DNA of 64,000 nt from S5-327 sp965116015 (GCA_965116015.1 OZ220477.1:434001-498000); one strand, 5' to 3'. Positions 8,495 to 18,122 are shown, numbered from the stretch's first letter. The notes: a model not told the origin generated them from the sequence alone. Numbers and translations are program-made.

Positions 8495-9418
8495 ATGGGA
8501 AGGGATTACTACGAGACGCTGGGGGTGGGGCGGGAGGCGTCGGAGAAGGAGATCCGGGATGCGTTCCGGCGTCTTGCGCGGCAGCATCATCCGGATGTGA
8601 ATCCGGACGATGAGGGTGCGGAGGGGCGGTTCAAGGAGGTTAATGAGGCGTATCAGACGCTGTCGCATGCTGAGTCGCGGAGGAAGTACGATCGGTATGG
8701 GGAGGGTTGGGAGCACGCTGAGGATGGGAGGGGGGATGGGGGGCCGTCGCCGTTCACGTGGTTCTCGCGGGCGCAGGGGCGGTCGGATGGCCGTGGGGGC
8801 GGTTTCGGGGGGAGTCGGGGGAGCGGCTCTGGGGGGATCGGGGAGTTTCTGGGGGGTCTGTTCGGGGGGCAGGGGGGAGAGGGTTTGTTCGAGAGGCGGC
8901 GGTACGATGTTCCGGCGAGGATTACGCTGGAGGAGGCGTACAGGGGGACGACGCTTTCGGTGCAGTTGCCTCCGGAGGGGGATGGGGGAGGGGGGAAGCG
9001 GTTGGAGGTGGGTATTCCGGCGGGGGTGGAGTCTGGGTCGCGGGTGCATGTGGGGGTGGACGGTGGGAGGGCCGATGTGAATGTGCTGGTTACGGTGGCT
9101 CCGCATGGGGTGTTCACTCGCGATGGGGCGAATCTGTTGACGACGGTGGATGTGCCGCTTGTGGATGCGGCGCTTGGGGGGGAGGTGAAGGCGCCGTTGA
9201 TTACGGGGAGGAGGGTGGCGCTGACGATTCCGCCCGAGACGCAGAATGGGCGGTCGTTGCGTTTGCGGGGTAAGGGGATGCCGCGGCGCGGGGGTTCGGG
9301 CTATGGGGATCTGCTGGTTACGGCGCGGGTTGTGTTGCCTACTGGTCTTACGGATGAGCAGCGGGCGGCGTTCGAGCGTCTGCGGGAGTTGGATGGGGAG
9401 AGGGCTTCGGGTCGGTAG
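8495..9418 (+). CDS. cbpA: CbpA-type J-domain co-chaperone
   Basis: A 307-aa protein. The J domain occupies residues 1-70 with the HPD tripeptide at 32-34. A Gly/Phe-rich linker follows (about 80-130), then two beta-barrel substrate-binding domains. There is no CxxCxGxG zinc finger, so it is the CbpA/type II class rather than canonical DnaJ. It stimulates the ATPase of DnaK and presents unfolded proteins. The next gene is hspR and then clpC, a heat-shock arrangement in which HspR usually represses the operon. The ATG has AAGGAAGG upstream. Confidence 0.93.
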   Translation: MGRDYYETLGVGREASEKEIRDAFRRLARQHHPDVNPDDEGAEGRFKEVNEAYQTLSHAESRRKYDRYGEGWEHAEDGRGDGGPSPFTWFSRAQGRSDGRGGGFGGSRGSGSGGIGEFLGGLFGGQGGEGLFERRRYDVPARITLEEAYRGTTLSVQLPPEGDGGGGKRLEVGIPAGVESGSRVHVGVDGGRADVNVLVTVAPHGVFTRDGANLLTTVDVPLVDAALGGEVKAPLITGRRVALTIPPETQNGRSLRLRGKGMPRRGGSGYGDLLVTARVVLPTGLTDEQRAAFERLRELDGERASGR

Positions 9419-9476
9419 GGCGTCGGCGGGGCGCATCAGGGAGGCTAGCGGCGCGAGCGATAGGAGAGGGCGAGGG

Positions 9477-9815
9477 ATGTTTGTAGAGGAGTCGGGCTGG
9501 GTTGGCGGCGGGGGAGAGGATGATGAGCCGTGCTATGTGATCAGCGTTGCGGCGCGGATGGTGGGTGTTCATGCGCAGACGCTGCGGTATTACGAGCGGA
9601 CGGGGTTGCTGTATCCGGCGCGTTCGCGGGGGAATATCCGGATGTTCTCGCCGAATGATGTTCGTCAGGCGCGGTGGATGAAGTCGTTGATGGATGATTT
9701 GGGGATCAATCTTGCGGGGGTGGCGGTGATTATGCGGATGCGGGCGCGGATAGTGGAGCTTGGGGGGCGGGTGCGGGAGCTGGAGGCGCGCTTGGCGGAG
9801 CTGGGCGGTCTGTAG
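9477..9815 (+). CDS. hspR: HspR-like MerR-family heat-shock regulator
   Basis: A 112-aa protein. A MerR-type helix-turn-helix spans about residues 20-85 (YVISVAARMVGVHAQTLRYYERTGLL, shown here only as landmarks YVISVAARMV and TLRYYERTGLL), followed by a coiled-coil-like tail. HspR in actinobacteria and Chloroflexota represses dnaK/dnaJ/clp genes together with DnaK. Its place 58 bp after the J-protein gene and before clpC fits that role. The start is the ATG at 9477 with GAGAGGG upstream. No inverted-repeat operator is seen in this window. Confidence 0.88.
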   Translation: MFVEESGWVGGGGEDDEPCYVISVAARMVGVHAQTLRYYERTGLLYPARSRGNIRMFSPNDVRQARWMKSLMDDLGINLAGVAVIMRMRARIVELGGRVRELEARLAELGGL

Positions 9816-9867
9816 GGGGGCTGCAGGCGGGTCGCGCGGGTAGCGAGGAGTGGGGGGCAAGCGTGCG

Positions 9868-10250
9868 AAGGCTGGTGAGGAGGCTGGGGCGGATTTGCGG
9901 GGGAGGGGAGGAGTCGAGGGGGAAGATTGCGGGTTGATGAGGAGTCGGAGGCGGATTTGCGGGGGTGGGGAGGAGTCGAGGGGGAAGATTGCGGGTTGAT
10001 GAGGAGTCAGGGGCGGATTTGCGAGGGCGGCGAGGAGTCGGGGGGCGGGTTTGGGAGGGCATCGAAGAGTTGAGGGATAGGCGTACGAGGATGATGAGGA
10101 GTCGGGGGCGGGTTTGCGAGGTTGATGAGGAGGCGGAGGCGGATTTGCGGGGGCGGCGAGGAGTCAGGGGGGGCGTGCGAGGTTGGTGAGGAGTCGGGGG
10201 CGGATTGCGAGGGTGGCGAGGAGTTGAGGGCGGCGAGAGCGAGGGATAGG
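9868..10250. repeat. Degenerate G-rich tandem repeats between hspR and clpC
   Basis: Imperfect units built around gaggagtcggnggcggattt recur through this non-coding stretch. It includes a clear 62-bp direct duplication (the same block begins at 9909 and at 9971). No gene is recognised in 9816-10291. Confidence 0.75.
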
Positions 10251-10291
10251 AGCGGATGGCCGGTCAGGCGGGCCGGGGAGGAGTGTGAGCG

Positions 10292-12811
10292 ATGGAGTTC
10301 AGGGAGGACGATTTCACGGAGCAGGCTCGGGAGGTTATCGGGGCGAGCTATGGGGTGGTGCGGCGCTACAGGCATTCGCAGTGGGACGTTGAGCATGTTG
10401 TGCTGGCGCTGCTGGAGAATGAGGGGAGCGCGCCGTCGCAGATGCTGCGGGAGCTGGGGGTGGATGTCACGGCGGTTCGCGCTGAGGTTGAGCGGGCGCT
10501 GATGCGGACGCCGTCGCTGGCGTATGAGCCTGGTCAGATTTATCCGACGCCGCGGGCGCGGGCGTTGCTGGAGGCTGCGCGGGAGGAGAAGGAGCGTTTG
10601 CGGGATGAGTACATTGGGGCGGAGCATTTGTTCGTTGCGGCGCTTTCGGATGAGGGGGAGTCGGCGCGGATTCTGAAGGAGCGTGGGGTGGATAGGGAGC
10701 AGGCGTACCGGGCGTTGCAGCAGGTGCGGGGGGGTCATCGGGTTACTGATCCGCGCGCGGAGAGCCGGTATCAGGCGCTGGAGAGGTATGCGATCGATCT
10801 GACGGGGCTTGCGAGGGAGGGGAGGCTTGATCCGGTAATCGGGCGGGCGGGGGAGATTCGGAGGGTGATGCAGACGCTGTCGCGCCGGACGAAGAATAAT
10901 CCTGTGCTCATTGGGGGGGCGGGGGTGGGGAAGACTGCGGTTGCGGAGGGGCTGGCGCAGCGGATCGCGACACAGGATGCTCCGGAGTCGCTGCGGGGGA
11001 AGCGGGTTCTGGGGCTGGATATGGCGGGGCTGGTGGCGGGGTCGAAGTTCAGGGGGGAGTTCGAGGAGCGGTTGAAGTCGGTGATTGATGAGATGAGGGA
11101 GGCTGGGCGGGACATTATTCTGTTCATTGATGAGTTGCATATGGTTGTGGGGGCTGGGGCGGGGGAGGGCGGGATCGACGCGGCGAACATTATGAAGCCG
11201 GCGCTGGCGCGGGGGGAGTTGCAGGTTGTGGGGGCGACGACTCCGGACGAGTACCGGAAGCATATCGAGAAGGATGCGGCGCTGGAGCGGAGGTTTCAGC
11301 CGATCTGGTTGGAGGAGCCGTCGGTTGAGGAGACGATCGAGATACTGCGGGGGCTGCGTCCGCGGTACGAGGCTCACCATGGGGTTTGGCTGGACGATGG
11401 TGCGCTGACGGCGGCGGCGCGTTTGAGCGCTCGCTATATCAGCGATCGTCAGTTGCCGGACAAGGCGGTGGATCTTATCGATGAGGCGTCGGCGAAGCTG
11501 CGGTTGGATGTTGAGAGTTTGCCTCCGGAGCTGAATGCTAAGGGTCAGGAGGTTCGGCGTTTGCGGGAGGAGGAGGAGTCGGCGGCGCAGCGGGCTGATT
11601 ATGAGAGGGCGGCGGAGGCGAAGTCGGCTCGTGTGCGGCTGGAGGAGGAGTTTGAGCAGGGGCGGAGCGAGTTTCTGGGTCGAGAGGGTGGAGAGGGGGA
11701 GGAGTTGGTGGTTCGGGGGGAGGATATCGCGGGGTTGATCGGGTCGTGGACGGGGATTCCGGCGGCGCGGCTGATGGAGGGGGAGGGGGAGCGTCTGCTG
11801 CATCTTGAGGATAGGCTGCATGAGCGGCTGGTGGGTCAGGAGGAGGCTGTTGCGGCGGTGGCGGATGCGGTGCGGCGGGCGCGGGCGGGGCTGAAGGATG
11901 AGCGCCGGCCTGTGGGTTCGTTCATGTTTCTGGGTCCGACGGGTGTGGGGAAGACGGAGCTGGCGCGGGCGCTGGCTGAGTGCTTGTTCGACGATGAGGG
12001 GAATATGGTTCGGGTGGATATGTCGGAGTATGGGGAGCGGCATACGGTGTCGCGGTTGATCGGGGCTCCGCCGGGGTATGTGGGTTACGACGAGGCTGGT
12101 CAGTTGACGGAGGCGGTGCGTCGGCGTCCGTTCCGGGTGGTTCTGTTCGACGAGGTTGAGAAGGCGCATCCGGATGTGTTCGATGTGCTGCTGCAGATTC
12201 TGGATGATGGTCGGCTGACGGACGGTCATGGGAGGATGGCGGATTTCCGGAACACGGTCATCATTATGACGAGCAATCTGGGGACTGCGGAGTTCGGGAA
12301 GGGTGGTTTGGGGTTTCAGGGGGGTCAGCCGGGTTCGGGTGATGAGCGGAACCGGCAGTCTGTGCTGGAGGCGCTGAGGGGTTGGTTCAAGCCGGAGTTT
12401 CTGAACAGGGTGGACGAGTTCATTATTTTCCGGCAGCTGAGGCGTGAGGAGCTGCGGCGGATCGTTGATCTGATGATGGGGAGGGTGCGGGAGCGGCTGG
12501 CGGAGCGTTCGATAGGGATATCGCTGACGGATTCGGCGCGGGATTGGGTTGTGGACGCGGGGTTTGATCCGGTGTACGGGGCGCGTCCGCTGCGGCGGGC
12601 GATCGAGCAGTATGTGGAGAATCCTGTCGCGAGGGGGATTCTGTCGGACTACTACCGGGATGGGGATACGGTGGTGGTCGATGCGGGGGATGGTGGTCTT
12701 GTGTTCTCGCGTGAGGGGGCGGCTGCGCTGGGGATGCCGGGGGCTGGCCAGGAGGCTGCTGAGACTCCGGGGGCGGTTGACGCGCATCGCCTCGGGCGGG
12801 GGGAGGGGTAG
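10292..12811 (+). CDS. clpC: ATP-dependent Clp protease ATP-binding subunit ClpC
   Basis: An 839-aa Hsp100 unfoldase. Two Clp N repeats occupy about residues 1-145. AAA+ domain 1 has Walker A GGAGVGKT at 208-215. A short middle domain with a UVR-like coiled coil separates it from AAA+ domain 2, whose Walker A GPTGVGKT is near residue 550. The C-terminal D2-small domain follows. The short middle domain separates ClpC from the disaggregase ClpB. It feeds substrates to ClpP, which is not in the window. GGAGG lies upstream of the ATG. The last few codons (AHRLGRGEG) lie inside the first copy of a 60-bp tandem repeat, so the extreme C-terminus has been overwritten by repeat sequence. Confidence 0.93.
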   Translation: MEFREDDFTEQAREVIGASYGVVRRYRHSQWDVEHVVLALLENEGSAPSQMLRELGVDVTAVRAEVERALMRTPSLAYEPGQIYPTPRARALLEAAREEKERLRDEYIGAEHLFVAALSDEGESARILKERGVDREQAYRALQQVRGGHRVTDPRAESRYQALERYAIDLTGLAREGRLDPVIGRAGEIRRVMQTLSRRTKNNPVLIGGAGVGKTAVAEGLAQRIATQDAPESLRGKRVLGLDMAGLVAGSKFRGEFEERLKSVIDEMREAGRDIILFIDELHMVVGAGAGEGGIDAANIMKPALARGELQVVGATTPDEYRKHIEKDAALERRFQPIWLEEPSVEETIEILRGLRPRYEAHHGVWLDDGALTAAARLSARYISDRQLPDKAVDLIDEASAKLRLDVESLPPELNAKGQEVRRLREEEESAAQRADYERAAEAKSARVRLEEEFEQGRSEFLGREGGEGEELVVRGEDIAGLIGSWTGIPAARLMEGEGERLLHLEDRLHERLVGQEEAVAAVADAVRRARAGLKDERRPVGSFMFLGPTGVGKTELARALAECLFDDEGNMVRVDMSEYGERHTVSRLIGAPPGYVGYDEAGQLTEAVRRRPFRVVLFDEVEKAHPDVFDVLLQILDDGRLTDGHGRMADFRNTVIIMTSNLGTAEFGKGGLGFQGGQPGSGDERNRQSVLEALRGWFKPEFLNRVDEFIIFRQLRREELRRIVDLMMGRVRERLAERSIGISLTDSARDWVVDAGFDPVYGARPLRRAIEQYVENPVARGILSDYYRDGDTVVVDAGDGGLVFSREGAAALGMPGAGQEAAETPGAVDAHRLGRGEG

Positions 12812-12985
12812 AGCGGCAGTAGATTGCCGGCGAGCACAAGCCGCATCGCCTCGGGCGGGGGGGAGGGGTAGAGCGGCAGTAGATTGCCGGCGAGCACAAG
12901 CCGCATCGCCTCGGGCGGGAGGGGAGGGGTAGAGCGGCAGTAGATTGCCGGCGAGCACAAGCCGCATCGCCTCGGGCGGGGGGGC
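12782..12985. repeat. 60-bp tandem repeat overlapping the clpC stop codon
   Basis: Units start at about 12782, 12842, 12902 and 12963, so there are three full copies and one partial copy, nearly identical. The clpC TAG (12809-12811) is inside copy one. No gene is present before the aldo/keto reductase at 13023. Confidence 0.9.
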
Positions 12986-13022
12986 GGGGCGGGAGCGCGG
13001 CGATTGTGGCAATATTGCGGGT

Positions 13023-13850
13023 ATGGATACGAAGCCGTTGGGGTCGAGCGGGGAGCGCGCGCCGGAGGTTGGGTTCGGCACGTGGAAGTTCAACGGGGAT
13101 GCGGGGACGCTGCGGCGGGCTATAGATCTGGGGGCGTTTCTGATCGATACGGCGGAATCGTACGGGACGGAGTCTGCGGTGGGCCGCGCGATCGCGGGCA
13201 GGCGGGACGAGGCGTTCATCGCGACGAAGGTTTCGCCGTCGCATTTCCGGCGGGAGGAGTTGCTGAAGGCGTGCGATCGGAGTCTGGCGCGGCTGGGGGT
13301 CGATGCGATTGATCTGTATCAGCTGCATGCGCCGAATCCGCGGGTTCCGATCGAGGAGACGATGGGGGCGATGGGGGAGCTGGCGTCTGCGGGGAAGGTG
13401 CGGCATATCGGAGTGAGCAACTTCTCGGTTGCAGAGCTTCGGGAGGCGGAGGCTGCGCTTGGGGCGGGGCGCGTTGTGGAGAATCAGATCAAGTACAGTT
13501 TGTTTGATCACGAGTTTGCTGATTCGGTTATACCGTATTGCGAGGAGCGGGGGATTGCTGTGCTGGCGTACAGTTCGCTGGAGCAGGGGACGTTTGAGCG
13601 GGAGATGAGGTGTAACAGGGGGCTTGGGGAGACGATGGCGCGCGTTTGCGGGGAGACGGGGAGGACGGCGGCGCAGGTTCTGTTGAATTGGGCGTTGCGG
13701 TCGCCGGTTGTTGTCACTATTCCGAAGACGAATTCGGCGAGGCGGGTTGAGGAGAATTGCGGGGCGTCGGGGTGGCGTTTGAGCGATGAGCAGTGGATGT
13801 CGCTGACTGAAGCGGCGGGAGCGGGGCGCTCGACGTTCTGGTGGAGGTGA
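13023..13850 (+). CDS. Aldo/keto reductase
   Basis: A 275-aa NAD(P)H-dependent reductase with an (alpha/beta)8 fold. The catalytic tetrad is visible as Asp and Tyr in LIDTAESYG, Lys in IATKVSP and His in YQLHAPN. The C-terminal cofactor segment VVTIPKTNSARRVEEN is the usual phosphate-binding loop. The substrate is unknown. The ATG at 13023 lacks a good ribosome site; a leaderless start is possible. Confidence 0.92.
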   Translation: MDTKPLGSSGERAPEVGFGTWKFNGDAGTLRRAIDLGAFLIDTAESYGTESAVGRAIAGRRDEAFIATKVSPSHFRREELLKACDRSLARLGVDAIDLYQLHAPNPRVPIEETMGAMGELASAGKVRHIGVSNFSVAELREAEAALGAGRVVENQIKYSLFDHEFADSVIPYCEERGIAVLAYSSLEQGTFEREMRCNRGLGETMARVCGETGRTAAQVLLNWALRSPVVVTIPKTNSARRVEENCGASGWRLSDEQWMSLTEAAGAGRSTFWWR

Positions 13851-13968
13851 GAGGGAGCGGGGGCGGGCTTGCGGAGGGGAGGCGCATTGTCCAGCGAGGG
13901 TGTGCGCCAGGCTGGGCGGAGGTTCTGCTTACGGACGGCGTAGGCGCGGTGGTACGCTTCTGGGAGTT

Positions 13969-14670
13969 ATGAGTACTGAGATTGTTCTTCCGGCCGCGAG
14001 CAGCGTTGGGGCTGTTATCGTCGCGGCGGGTTCGAGCGCGCGTATGGGGGGAACGGACAAGACGCTGGCGGATCTGGGGGGGGAGCCGGTGGTTGCGCGC
14101 ACGGTGCGGGCGTTCGAGGAGTGCGAGGCGGTGGGGTTGGTTGTTCTGGTTGCGGGGAGGGGCAATCTGGAGGCTATGGCGGATCTGCGGGAGAGGCAGG
14201 GGTGGCGCAAGACGGGGCTTCCTGTTGTGGGGGGGAGCCGGCGGCAGGATAGCGTTCGGTTGGGGATGGGGGAGCTTCCGCCGGAGGTTGAGTGGGTGGT
14301 TACGCACGATGGGGCGCGTCCGTTTGTTGATGCGCGGATGATTGAGGAGGGCATCCGGGCGGCTGCTGTTACGGGGGCGGCGGTTGCCGTCGCGCCGGTG
14401 TGGGATACGGTGAAGCGAGTGGATGCGGGGGGTTGTGTTGTGGAGACGCTGGACCGGAGCGAGCTGGCGCTGGCGCAGACGCCGCAGGTGTTCCGGAGGG
14501 ATGTGATTGAGCGGGCGCACGCTGAGGTGGAGGTCGATGCGACGGACGACGCGGCGATGGCGGAGGCGATCGGGGCGAGGGCGCTGACGTTCGCTGGCGG
14601 GCGCTTGAATATGAAGATTACGACGCGTGAGGACTTGCGGGTCGCGCGGGCGCTGCTGGCGGGGGAGTAG
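13969..14670 (+). CDS. ispD: 2-C-methyl-D-erythritol 4-phosphate cytidylyltransferase
   Basis: A 233-aa enzyme of the non-mevalonate isoprenoid pathway that transfers CMP to methylerythritol phosphate. It has the N-terminal nucleotide loop VIVAAGSSARMGGTDK, the THDGARPFV motif and the C-terminal NMKITTREDL. It is the first gene of a tight ispD-ispF-cysS cluster, with a 4-bp gap to ispF. Confidence 0.95.
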   Translation: MSTEIVLPAASSVGAVIVAAGSSARMGGTDKTLADLGGEPVVARTVRAFEECEAVGLVVLVAGRGNLEAMADLRERQGWRKTGLPVVGGSRRQDSVRLGMGELPPEVEWVVTHDGARPFVDARMIEEGIRAAAVTGAAVAVAPVWDTVKRVDAGGCVVETLDRSELALAQTPQVFRRDVIERAHAEVEVDATDDAAMAEAIGARALTFAGGRLNMKITTREDLRVARALLAGE

Positions 14671-14674
14671 GGTA

Positions 14675-15163
14675 GTGGCGACGCGGTTCGGGGTGGGGTA
14701 CGACGCGCACAGGTTCGAGGGGGGGATTCCGCTTGTGGCTGGGGGCGTGCGGGCGGGGTCGGAGCGGGGGCTTGCCGGTCACAGCGATGGGGATGTTGCG
14801 GCTCATGCGATCATCGACGCTCTGCTTGGGGCGGCGGCGCTAGGGGATATCGGGACGCAATTTCCGCCGGATGATCCGTCTGTTCCGAGGGGGGTTTCGA
14901 GCATGGAGCTGCTGGAGCGCACGGCGGGGTTGCTGCGGGGCGCGGGATGGCGGGTGGGGAATGTCGACGTTACGATAGTGATGGAGCGTCCGAGGCTTGG
15001 GGGGCTGGTCGGCCGGATGCGGGAGGCGATAGCCGCGGCGCTTGGCGTGGATGGTTCTGTTGTGAGCGTGAAGGCGACGACTGAGGACGGGATGGGGTTT
15101 ACGGGGAGTGAAGAGGGGGCGTCGGCGGTGGCTGTGGCGTCGATCACGGACGACGTCGTATGA
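14675..15163 (+). CDS. ispF: 2-C-methyl-D-erythritol 2,4-cyclodiphosphate synthase
   Basis: A 162-aa enzyme that cyclises the IspE product. The zinc ligands D10 and H12 (GYDAHRF) and H44 are present, as are GHSDGD and the C-terminal KATTEDGMGFTG. I choose the GTG start at 14675, 4 bp after ispD, because the family begins with this R-x-G-x-GYDxH segment. Its stop overlaps the cysS start by 4 bp (ATGA), indicating translational coupling. Confidence 0.95.
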   Translation: MATRFGVGYDAHRFEGGIPLVAGGVRAGSERGLAGHSDGDVAAHAIIDALLGAAALGDIGTQFPPDDPSVPRGVSSMELLERTAGLLRGAGWRVGNVDVTIVMERPRLGGLVGRMREAIAAALGVDGSVVSVKATTEDGMGFTGSEEGASAVAVASITDDVV

Positions 15164-16527
15164 GGTTGTCGGACACGCTGACGGGGGAGCTTCGGGAGTT
15201 TGTTCCGGCCGGGGACGAAGCGAGGATGTATGTGTGCGGGGTTACGCCGTACTCGTCGGCGCATGTGGGTCATGCGATGAGTTATATCGTGTTTGATGTG
15301 GCGCACCGGTATCTGGAGTTTCGGGGCTACCGGGTAAGGCGTGCGCAGAATTTCACGGATATCGACGACAAGCTGATCGAGCGGGCGGCACAGGAGGGGA
15401 CGACGGTTGAGGCGCTTGCGGAGCGTCATATTGCTGAGTATTTCGAGGATATGGCGGCGCTGAATGTTCGTCCGGCGGATGTGTATCCGCGGGCGACGCG
15501 GGAGATGCCGAAGATTATCGAGGTGATAGCGGGGCTTATTGAGTCGGGGCATGCGTATCCGTCGAATGGGGATGTGTATTTCCGGGTGGGGAGCGTTGAG
15601 GATTACGGGAAGCTGAGCCATCGGTCGGTGGAGGCGATGCGGGCGGGGGCCAGGATCGAGCCTGGGGCGGAGAAGGAGCGGCCGATGGACTTTGCGTTGT
15701 GGAAGTCGGCGAAGCCGGGGGAGCCGTGGTGGGAGAGTCCGTGGGGGCGCGGGCGTCCTGGGTGGCACATCGAGTGTTCGGCGATGGCGTTGCGTTATCT
15801 TGGGGAGTCGATTGATATCCATGGGGGGGGGCAGGATCTGGTGTTTCCGCATCATGAGAATGAGCTTGCGCAGAGCGAGGCGTTCACGGGGGTTCGCCCG
15901 TTCGCGGGTTTCTGGCTGCACAATGGTTTGTTGAATATGGGGTCGGAGAAGATGAGCAAGTCGCTGGGGAATCTGGTTACGATTCGGGAGGCTCTTGAGC
16001 GGCACTCTGCGGATGCGATCCGGCTGTCGGTTCTGAACGCGCATTATCGGAGTCCGGGTTACTATTCGGAGGAGGCGCTGGGTGGGGCGGAGCGGGCGTC
16101 GGCGCGGTTGCGTCAGGCGGCTGGTGCGGAGTCGAACGGGGGTTCGGCGGAGCGTTTGGAGAGTGCGCCGGCGCGGGCGCGGTTCATTGAGGCGATGGAT
16201 GAGGATCTGAATACGCCGCAGGCTCTGGCGGCGTTGTTTGATCTTGCGCGCGCCATTAATCGGGCGTCGGCTGAGGGGGTGAACGTTGGGGAGGCGCAGG
16301 CGACGCTGGTTGAGTTGACGGGGGCGCTGGGGCTGACGCTTGCGGAGCGGGAGGAGGTGGTTGACGCGGATCTTGCGGCGCGTGCGCAGTCGTTGGTGGA
16401 CAGGCGGTCGGAGCTTCGGGCGGCGCGGGATTTTGCGGGGGCGGACGCTATCCGCGCGGAGCTGGCGTCGCTGGGGGTGGAGGTTACGGATTCGCCGTCG
16501 GGCACGACGTGGCGCATTGCGGAGTAG
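15160..16527 (+). CDS. cysS: Cysteinyl-tRNA synthetase
   Basis: A 455-aa class I synthetase that charges tRNA-Cys. The HIGH-type motif is HVGH near residue 35, the zinc ligands include the Cys of YVCGVTPY and the WHIECSAM and HHENE segments, and KMSKS lies in SEKMSKSLGN. It overlaps ispF by 4 bp, so it is coupled to isoprenoid genes, an arrangement seen in many bacteria. Confidence 0.97.
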   Translation: MRLSDTLTGELREFVPAGDEARMYVCGVTPYSSAHVGHAMSYIVFDVAHRYLEFRGYRVRRAQNFTDIDDKLIERAAQEGTTVEALAERHIAEYFEDMAALNVRPADVYPRATREMPKIIEVIAGLIESGHAYPSNGDVYFRVGSVEDYGKLSHRSVEAMRAGARIEPGAEKERPMDFALWKSAKPGEPWWESPWGRGRPGWHIECSAMALRYLGESIDIHGGGQDLVFPHHENELAQSEAFTGVRPFAGFWLHNGLLNMGSEKMSKSLGNLVTIREALERHSADAIRLSVLNAHYRSPGYYSEEALGGAERASARLRQAAGAESNGGSAERLESAPARARFIEAMDEDLNTPQALAALFDLARAINRASAEGVNVGEAQATLVELTGALGLTLAEREEVVDADLAARAQSLVDRRSELRAARDFAGADAIRAELASLGVEVTDSPSGTTWRIAE

Positions 16528-16536
16528 GGCGCGGTC

Positions 16537-16547
16537 GGGGGGGGGGG
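16537..16547. repeat. G11 homopolymer tract
   Basis: Eleven consecutive G just after the cysS stop, in a 179-bp spacer before the FAD oxidase. Confidence 0.9.
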
Positions 16548-16706
16548 CTGCACGGAGCGTTTGTGGAGGGGCTGCGTCTGGGGGCTTCCGCGGGTTCCGC
16601 GCGGGATGTTTGTGGAGCGGGTGGGTCTGGGAGCGGGTTGCTGGTATGCCGGTAGAGTCGGCGGGGCGTTTGGGTCGGGGAGCGTTATGGCGATAGGGCG
16701 GGCTGG

Positions 16707-18122
16707 ATGAGCGGGGGAGGGTTGTCGCTGCGCGGGGAGCTCGAGCGCATCGTTGGGGCGGAGCATGTGCTGACTGACGAGGAGTCGCGGGAGCGTTATT
16801 CGTTCGACGCGATCACTAGCGGGCGTCTGGGGAGGCTGGCGGGGCTGACGGGGGCGCGGGTGGACGCGGTGGCGCGTCCGGGGAGCACGGGGGAGGCGGC
16901 GGCGGTCGTGCGTTGCGCGTTGGAGTTGGGGTCGGCGGTGATTCCGTATGGGGGCGGGACGGGGGTGATGGGGGCGGTCGTGCCGCATCGCGGGGGGATT
17001 GCGCTGGATCTGGGGCGGATGAACCGGGTGCTGGAGGTGAATCGGACGGACCGGATCGCACGGGCGCAGCCGGGGGTTTATCTTGCGGATCTGGATTCGG
17101 CGGCGCGGGAGCACGGGCTGATGCTGGGGCACGATCCGTGGAGCGTTCCGATCGCGACGGTGGGCGGGGCGATCTCGACGGACAGTGTTGGTTATCGGGC
17201 GAGCAGGTATGGGTCGATGGGGCGTCAGGTTCGGGGGTTGGAGGTTGTGCTCGGAGGGGGAGAGGTAGTGCGGACGCGCGCGGCGGCGCGCCAGAGCAGC
17301 GGGCCGATGCTGAATGGTCTTTTCGTTGGGGCAGAGGGGACGATGGGGGTTGTTACGGAGGCGACGATTCAGTTGTTCGCGGAGCCGGAGGCGCGGGAGT
17401 TCGCGTCGGTTGGGTTTGGGAGTTTCGAGGAGGGATATCCGGCGATGGCGCGGTTGTTCGATATCGGGCTGGTTCCTGCGCTGGCGGATCTGACGGAGGA
17501 GCTGCACGAGGAGGGGAATCCGGCGCGGTGCATTCTGTATCTGGGGTTCGAGGGTTATCGGGAGGGGGTGGAGGCTCAGCGCGGGCGGGCTGTTCGGGAG
17601 GCGGTCGCGGCTGGGGGGAGGGATCTAGGGCCTGGGCCGACGGAGCAGTATTGGGAGTCGCGGCATGCGGTGGCGCTGCGGTGGCGGGATCGGACGCGTC
17701 CGCTGCGTCCTACGGAGCGTTGGAGGGAGCGGCGGTGGGGGTCGGCGGATTATCTGCATATCGCGCTGCCGGTTTCGCAGGTTGTGGGGTACAAGGGGTT
17801 CTGCGACGCGACGGCGGCGCGGTATGGTCTGGAGGTGCGGGAGTCGGCGGTGTGGACTGATCCGGAGCTGTTTTCGGTGTTCGTGCGGGATGGGGACGGG
17901 GGGCGCGCGGAGGGTGAGGATCCTCCGCTGTGGCGGGCGGTGGACGAGATGCTGGAGCGGGCGCTGGCGCTCGGCGGGGGAGTGGAGTATTGCCACGGGA
18001 TGGGGGTGAAGCTTGGGGGTTGGGCGGAGCGGGAGTGGGGGGATGCGCTGCTGCTGGCTCGGCGGGTTAAGGGGGCTGTGGATCCGGGGGGCGTTCTTAA
18101 TCCGGGCAAGCTGGGGTTATGA
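16707..18122 (+). CDS. FAD-binding oxidase/dehydrogenase (GlcD/VAO family)
   Basis: A 471-aa protein with an N-terminal PCMH-type FAD domain (VIPYGGGTGVMG, GHDPWSVPIATVGGAISTDS shown as landmarks GHDPWS and GGAISTDS) and a C-terminal FAD-oxidase cap ending in GGVLNPGKLGL. This layout fits glycolate oxidase subunit GlcD, D-lactate dehydrogenase or alkyl-DHAP synthase, which oxidise 2-hydroxy acids. The substrate is not determined. The stop TGA overlaps an ATG-like junction that has been tandemly duplicated before the next gene. Confidence 0.88.
   Translation: MSGGGLSLRGELERIVGAEHVLTDEESRERYSFDAITSGRLGRLAGLTGARVDAVARPGSTGEAAAVVRCALELGSAVIPYGGGTGVMGAVVPHRGGIALDLGRMNRVLEVNRTDRIARAQPGVYLADLDSAAREHGLMLGHDPWSVPIATVGGAISTDSVGYRASRYGSMGRQVRGLEVVLGGGEVVRTRAAARQSSGPMLNGLFVGAEGTMGVVTEATIQLFAEPEAREFASVGFGSFEEGYPAMARLFDIGLVPALADLTEELHEEGNPARCILYLGFEGYREGVEAQRGRAVREAVAAGGRDLGPGPTEQYWESRHAVALRWRDRTRPLRPTERWRERRWGSADYLHIALPVSQVVGYKGFCDATAARYGLEVRESAVWTDPELFSVFVRDGDGGRAEGEDPPLWRAVDEMLERALALGGGVEYCHGMGVKLGGWAEREWGDALLLARRVKGAVDPGGVLNPGKLGL

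Noticed and set aside
10007..13219. A 1070-codon minus-strand frame opposite clpC
   Set aside because: It is the complement of a high-GC coding gene plus repeats; the composition is Arg/Pro-rich and clpC on the + strand is unmistakable.
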